Assembly: GCA_905221095.1 (NCBI GenBank)
Contig: CAJNBV010000017.1
Span: 1-14,270, forward strand
From: a bacterium
GTDB lineage: Bacteria; Bacillota; Bacilli; Lactobacillales; Streptococcaceae
Direction: 5' to 3'
DNA length: 14,270 nt
The notes beneath the pieces were generated by a model, which made no database searches, was not told the DNA's origin, and worked only from the letters and a program-made list of their open reading frames with translations. Positions 13,834-14,270 of this stretch are shown here, piece after piece. The stretch's first letter is position 1; every line of letters starts with the position of its first letter. The position numbers and the translations under genes are program-made.

Positions 13834-13862
13834 ATTCTAACATATAACTCCCGATATTTCAA
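13834..13862 (-). promoter_or_regulatory. Antitoxin RNA promoter, module 1
   Basis: On the minus strand, TTGAAA and TAGAAT are exactly 17 bp apart, with an extended TGT before the -10. The near-consensus strength fits the need for excess antisense RNA. Confidence 0.85.
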
Positions 13863-13889
13863 GCTTTTATTTTTTATACGCGATGTTGA

Positions 13890-13898
13890 TGATATAAT
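13890..13898 (+). promoter_or_regulatory. Promoter of toxin mRNA, module 2, without a spaced -35
   Basis: TGATATAAT is an extended -10 (hexamer 13893-13898). Compared with module 1, 16 bp are missing between the two GATATAA copies, which places TTGATG (13886-13891) directly against the -10. The position of a proper -35 is only T residues (13870-13875). Module 2 may therefore make less toxin mRNA. Confidence 0.6.
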
Positions 13899-13905
13899 GT
13901 TTTGG

Positions 13906-13928
13906 CTCCCTCACTTTAAGGAAGGGAG
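13906..13928 (+). promoter_or_regulatory. Hairpin hiding the toxin ribosome-binding site, module 2
   Basis: CTCCCTC (13906-13912) pairs fully with GAAGGGAG (13921-13928) apart from one bulged A, around the same ACTTTAAG loop as module 1. The right arm holds the Shine-Dalgarno sequence. Confidence 0.6.
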
Positions 13929-13937
13929 GTGTTATAT

Positions 13938-14030
13938 ATGCTAGAGTTACTTTCCCTTTTTCTAGCTCCGTTACTTGTTAACATACTATCTGAGCTTTTC
14001 AAGCTATGGATAAAGAAACGTAGCAAGTAG
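13938..14030 (+). CDS. Fst/Ldr-family type I toxin, module 2 (30 aa)
   Basis: This ORF of 30 codons encodes a peptide beginning MLELLSLFLAPLLVNILSE and ending FKLWIKKRSK. It is homologous to the module 1 toxin with one residue deleted near the N terminus, keeping the LFLAPLL core, SELFKLW and the basic tail. The membrane helix covers about residues 4-21. The Shine-Dalgarno GGGAGG precedes the ATG by 8 nt. The intact frame, conservative changes (I/V, V/I, L/I) and its own matched antisense repeats indicate that this copy is kept functional, not decaying. It was found by reading the sequence because it is below the usual ORF length limits. Confidence 0.87.
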   Translation: MLELLSLFLAPLLVNILSELFKLWIKKRSK

Positions 14031-14054
14031 ATTTTAACCCTTTTAGAGGGTAGC

Positions 14055-14088
14055 AAAAAGCCCCATCGGTGGCACGGTGGGGTTTTTT
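14055..14088. terminator. Bidirectional terminator, module 2
   Basis: CCCCATCG (14061-14068) and CGGTGGGG (14075-14082) pair with one T-G, flanked by five A on the left and six T on the right. On the antisense strand the same position is a C-A mismatch, so termination may be weaker in that direction. Confidence 0.88.
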
Positions 14089-14123
14089 AGTTACATATGC
14101 TAGAAGCATTGTTTTCCCTTTAT
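14055..14123 (-). ncRNA. Antisense antitoxin RNA (RNA II-like), module 2
   Basis: The predicted RNA is about 69 nt, starting near 14123 and ending at the shared terminator. Its direct repeats are DRa GTTACATATGCTAGA (14090-14104), matching 13931-13945 over the toxin start with one difference, and DRb TTTCCCTTT (14113-14121), matching 13951-13959 in toxin codons 5-8. DRb is unrelated to that of module 1. Confidence 0.84.
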
Positions 14124-14129
14124 GTTTTC

Positions 14130-14158
14130 ATTCTAACACATAAGCCCCGATATTTCAA
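14130..14158 (-). promoter_or_regulatory. Antitoxin RNA promoter, module 2
   Basis: On the minus strand, TTGAAA (14158-14153) and TAGAAT (14135-14130) are 17 bp apart with TGT before the -10, the same promoter as in module 1. Confidence 0.84.
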
Positions 14159-14212
14159 GCTTTTGTTTTTTATACGTGATGTTGATGATATAAGCTAACT
14201 TCTCAAAGTAAC

Positions 14213-14268
14213 TTCCACTTGCCTGACCAAAGTGGAAATTAGTCTAAAACGGATTTTTATGGTGGAAT
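14213..14268 (+). promoter_or_regulatory. Hairpin and possible extended -10 promoter of a gene beyond the window
   Basis: TTCCACTT (14213-14220) and AAGTGGAA (14230-14237) form a perfect 8-bp stem. TATGGTGGAAT (14258-14268) resembles the TATGGTAGAAT extended -10 elements seen at 6693 and the similar one upstream of rpsD. The hexamer TGGAAT is a poor match, so this is tentative. Confidence 0.35.
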
Positions 14269-14270
14269 TA

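Larger units (their letters stand above)
13567..14193 (+). repeat. Tandem duplication of the toxin-antitoxin module, with third boundary copy
   Basis: The 18-mer GCGATGTTGATGATATAA occurs at 13567-13584 and 13880-13897, and with one change (GTG for GCG) at 14176-14193. Unit lengths are 313 and 296 bp. Both modules end with the same sequence before the next copy (ATATTTCAAGCTTTT followed by a T-rich run and TATACG). The third copy has no toxin after it and so marks the end of the duplication. Confidence 0.85.

Overview
The window looks like a chromosomal segment of Streptococcus pneumoniae or a very close mitis-group relative. The reasons are two pneumococcal BOX elements, an IS1167-like (ISL3-family) transposase end, extended -10 promoters (TATGnTATAAT type), and the recognisable gene order K+ uptake pair, glycosyltransferase, SSURE-repeat surface protein (PavB-like), two-component system 08-like regulator/kinase, rpsD. 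Names rest on remembered family features; no database search was possible.

Layout. Positions 1-417 hold the 5' part of an ISL3-family transposase (minus strand, running off the left edge) and the end of that insertion sequence. Positions 436-1888 (minus strand) hold an overlapping pair: a VTC-type polyphosphate polymerase and a DUF4956 membrane protein. Divergent from them, across a 229-bp control region rich in AACTT/AAGTT motifs, is a lipoprotein with a beta-helical carbohydrate-binding domain (2118-3365). A terminator, a long imperfect hairpin and a BOX element follow. Then come a nucleoside phosphorylase (3746-4510), the potassium-uptake pair TrkH/KtrB-like and CabP/KtrA-like (4544-6602), a strong terminator, a promoter whose transcript would carry a full BOX element, and a GT2 glycosyltransferase (6911-7927).

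The next block is the virulence-related part: a sortase-anchored adhesin with four 149-residue SSURE repeats and a methionine-rich wall linker (8043-10754), followed by an OmpR-family response regulator and a short-loop histidine kinase whose reading frames overlap. The kinase/regulator pair is the likely controller of the adhesin next door. Ribosomal protein S4 follows, preceded by a roughly 150-nt structured leader that is probably autoregulatory.

The most interesting part is the right end (13567-14193), which gene callers would leave empty. It holds two complete tandem Fst/Ldr-type type I toxin-antitoxin modules. Each has a promoter, a Shine-Dalgarno-sequestering hairpin, a 30-31 residue toxin, a bidirectional terminator and a convergent antisense RNA promoter. 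The direct repeats that let the antisense RNA pair with the toxin mRNA have changed together in each module: DRa is shared but DRb differs completely, as expected if each antitoxin is specific to its own toxin. A third copy of the promoter-region sequence marks the far boundary of the tandem duplication.

Several reading frames with in-frame upstream extensions were shortened to the start with a proper ribosome-binding site (phosphorylase 3746, CabP-like 5937, response regulator 10878). TrkH is the opposite case: its ATG sits exactly where transcription should begin, so its mRNA may be leaderless.
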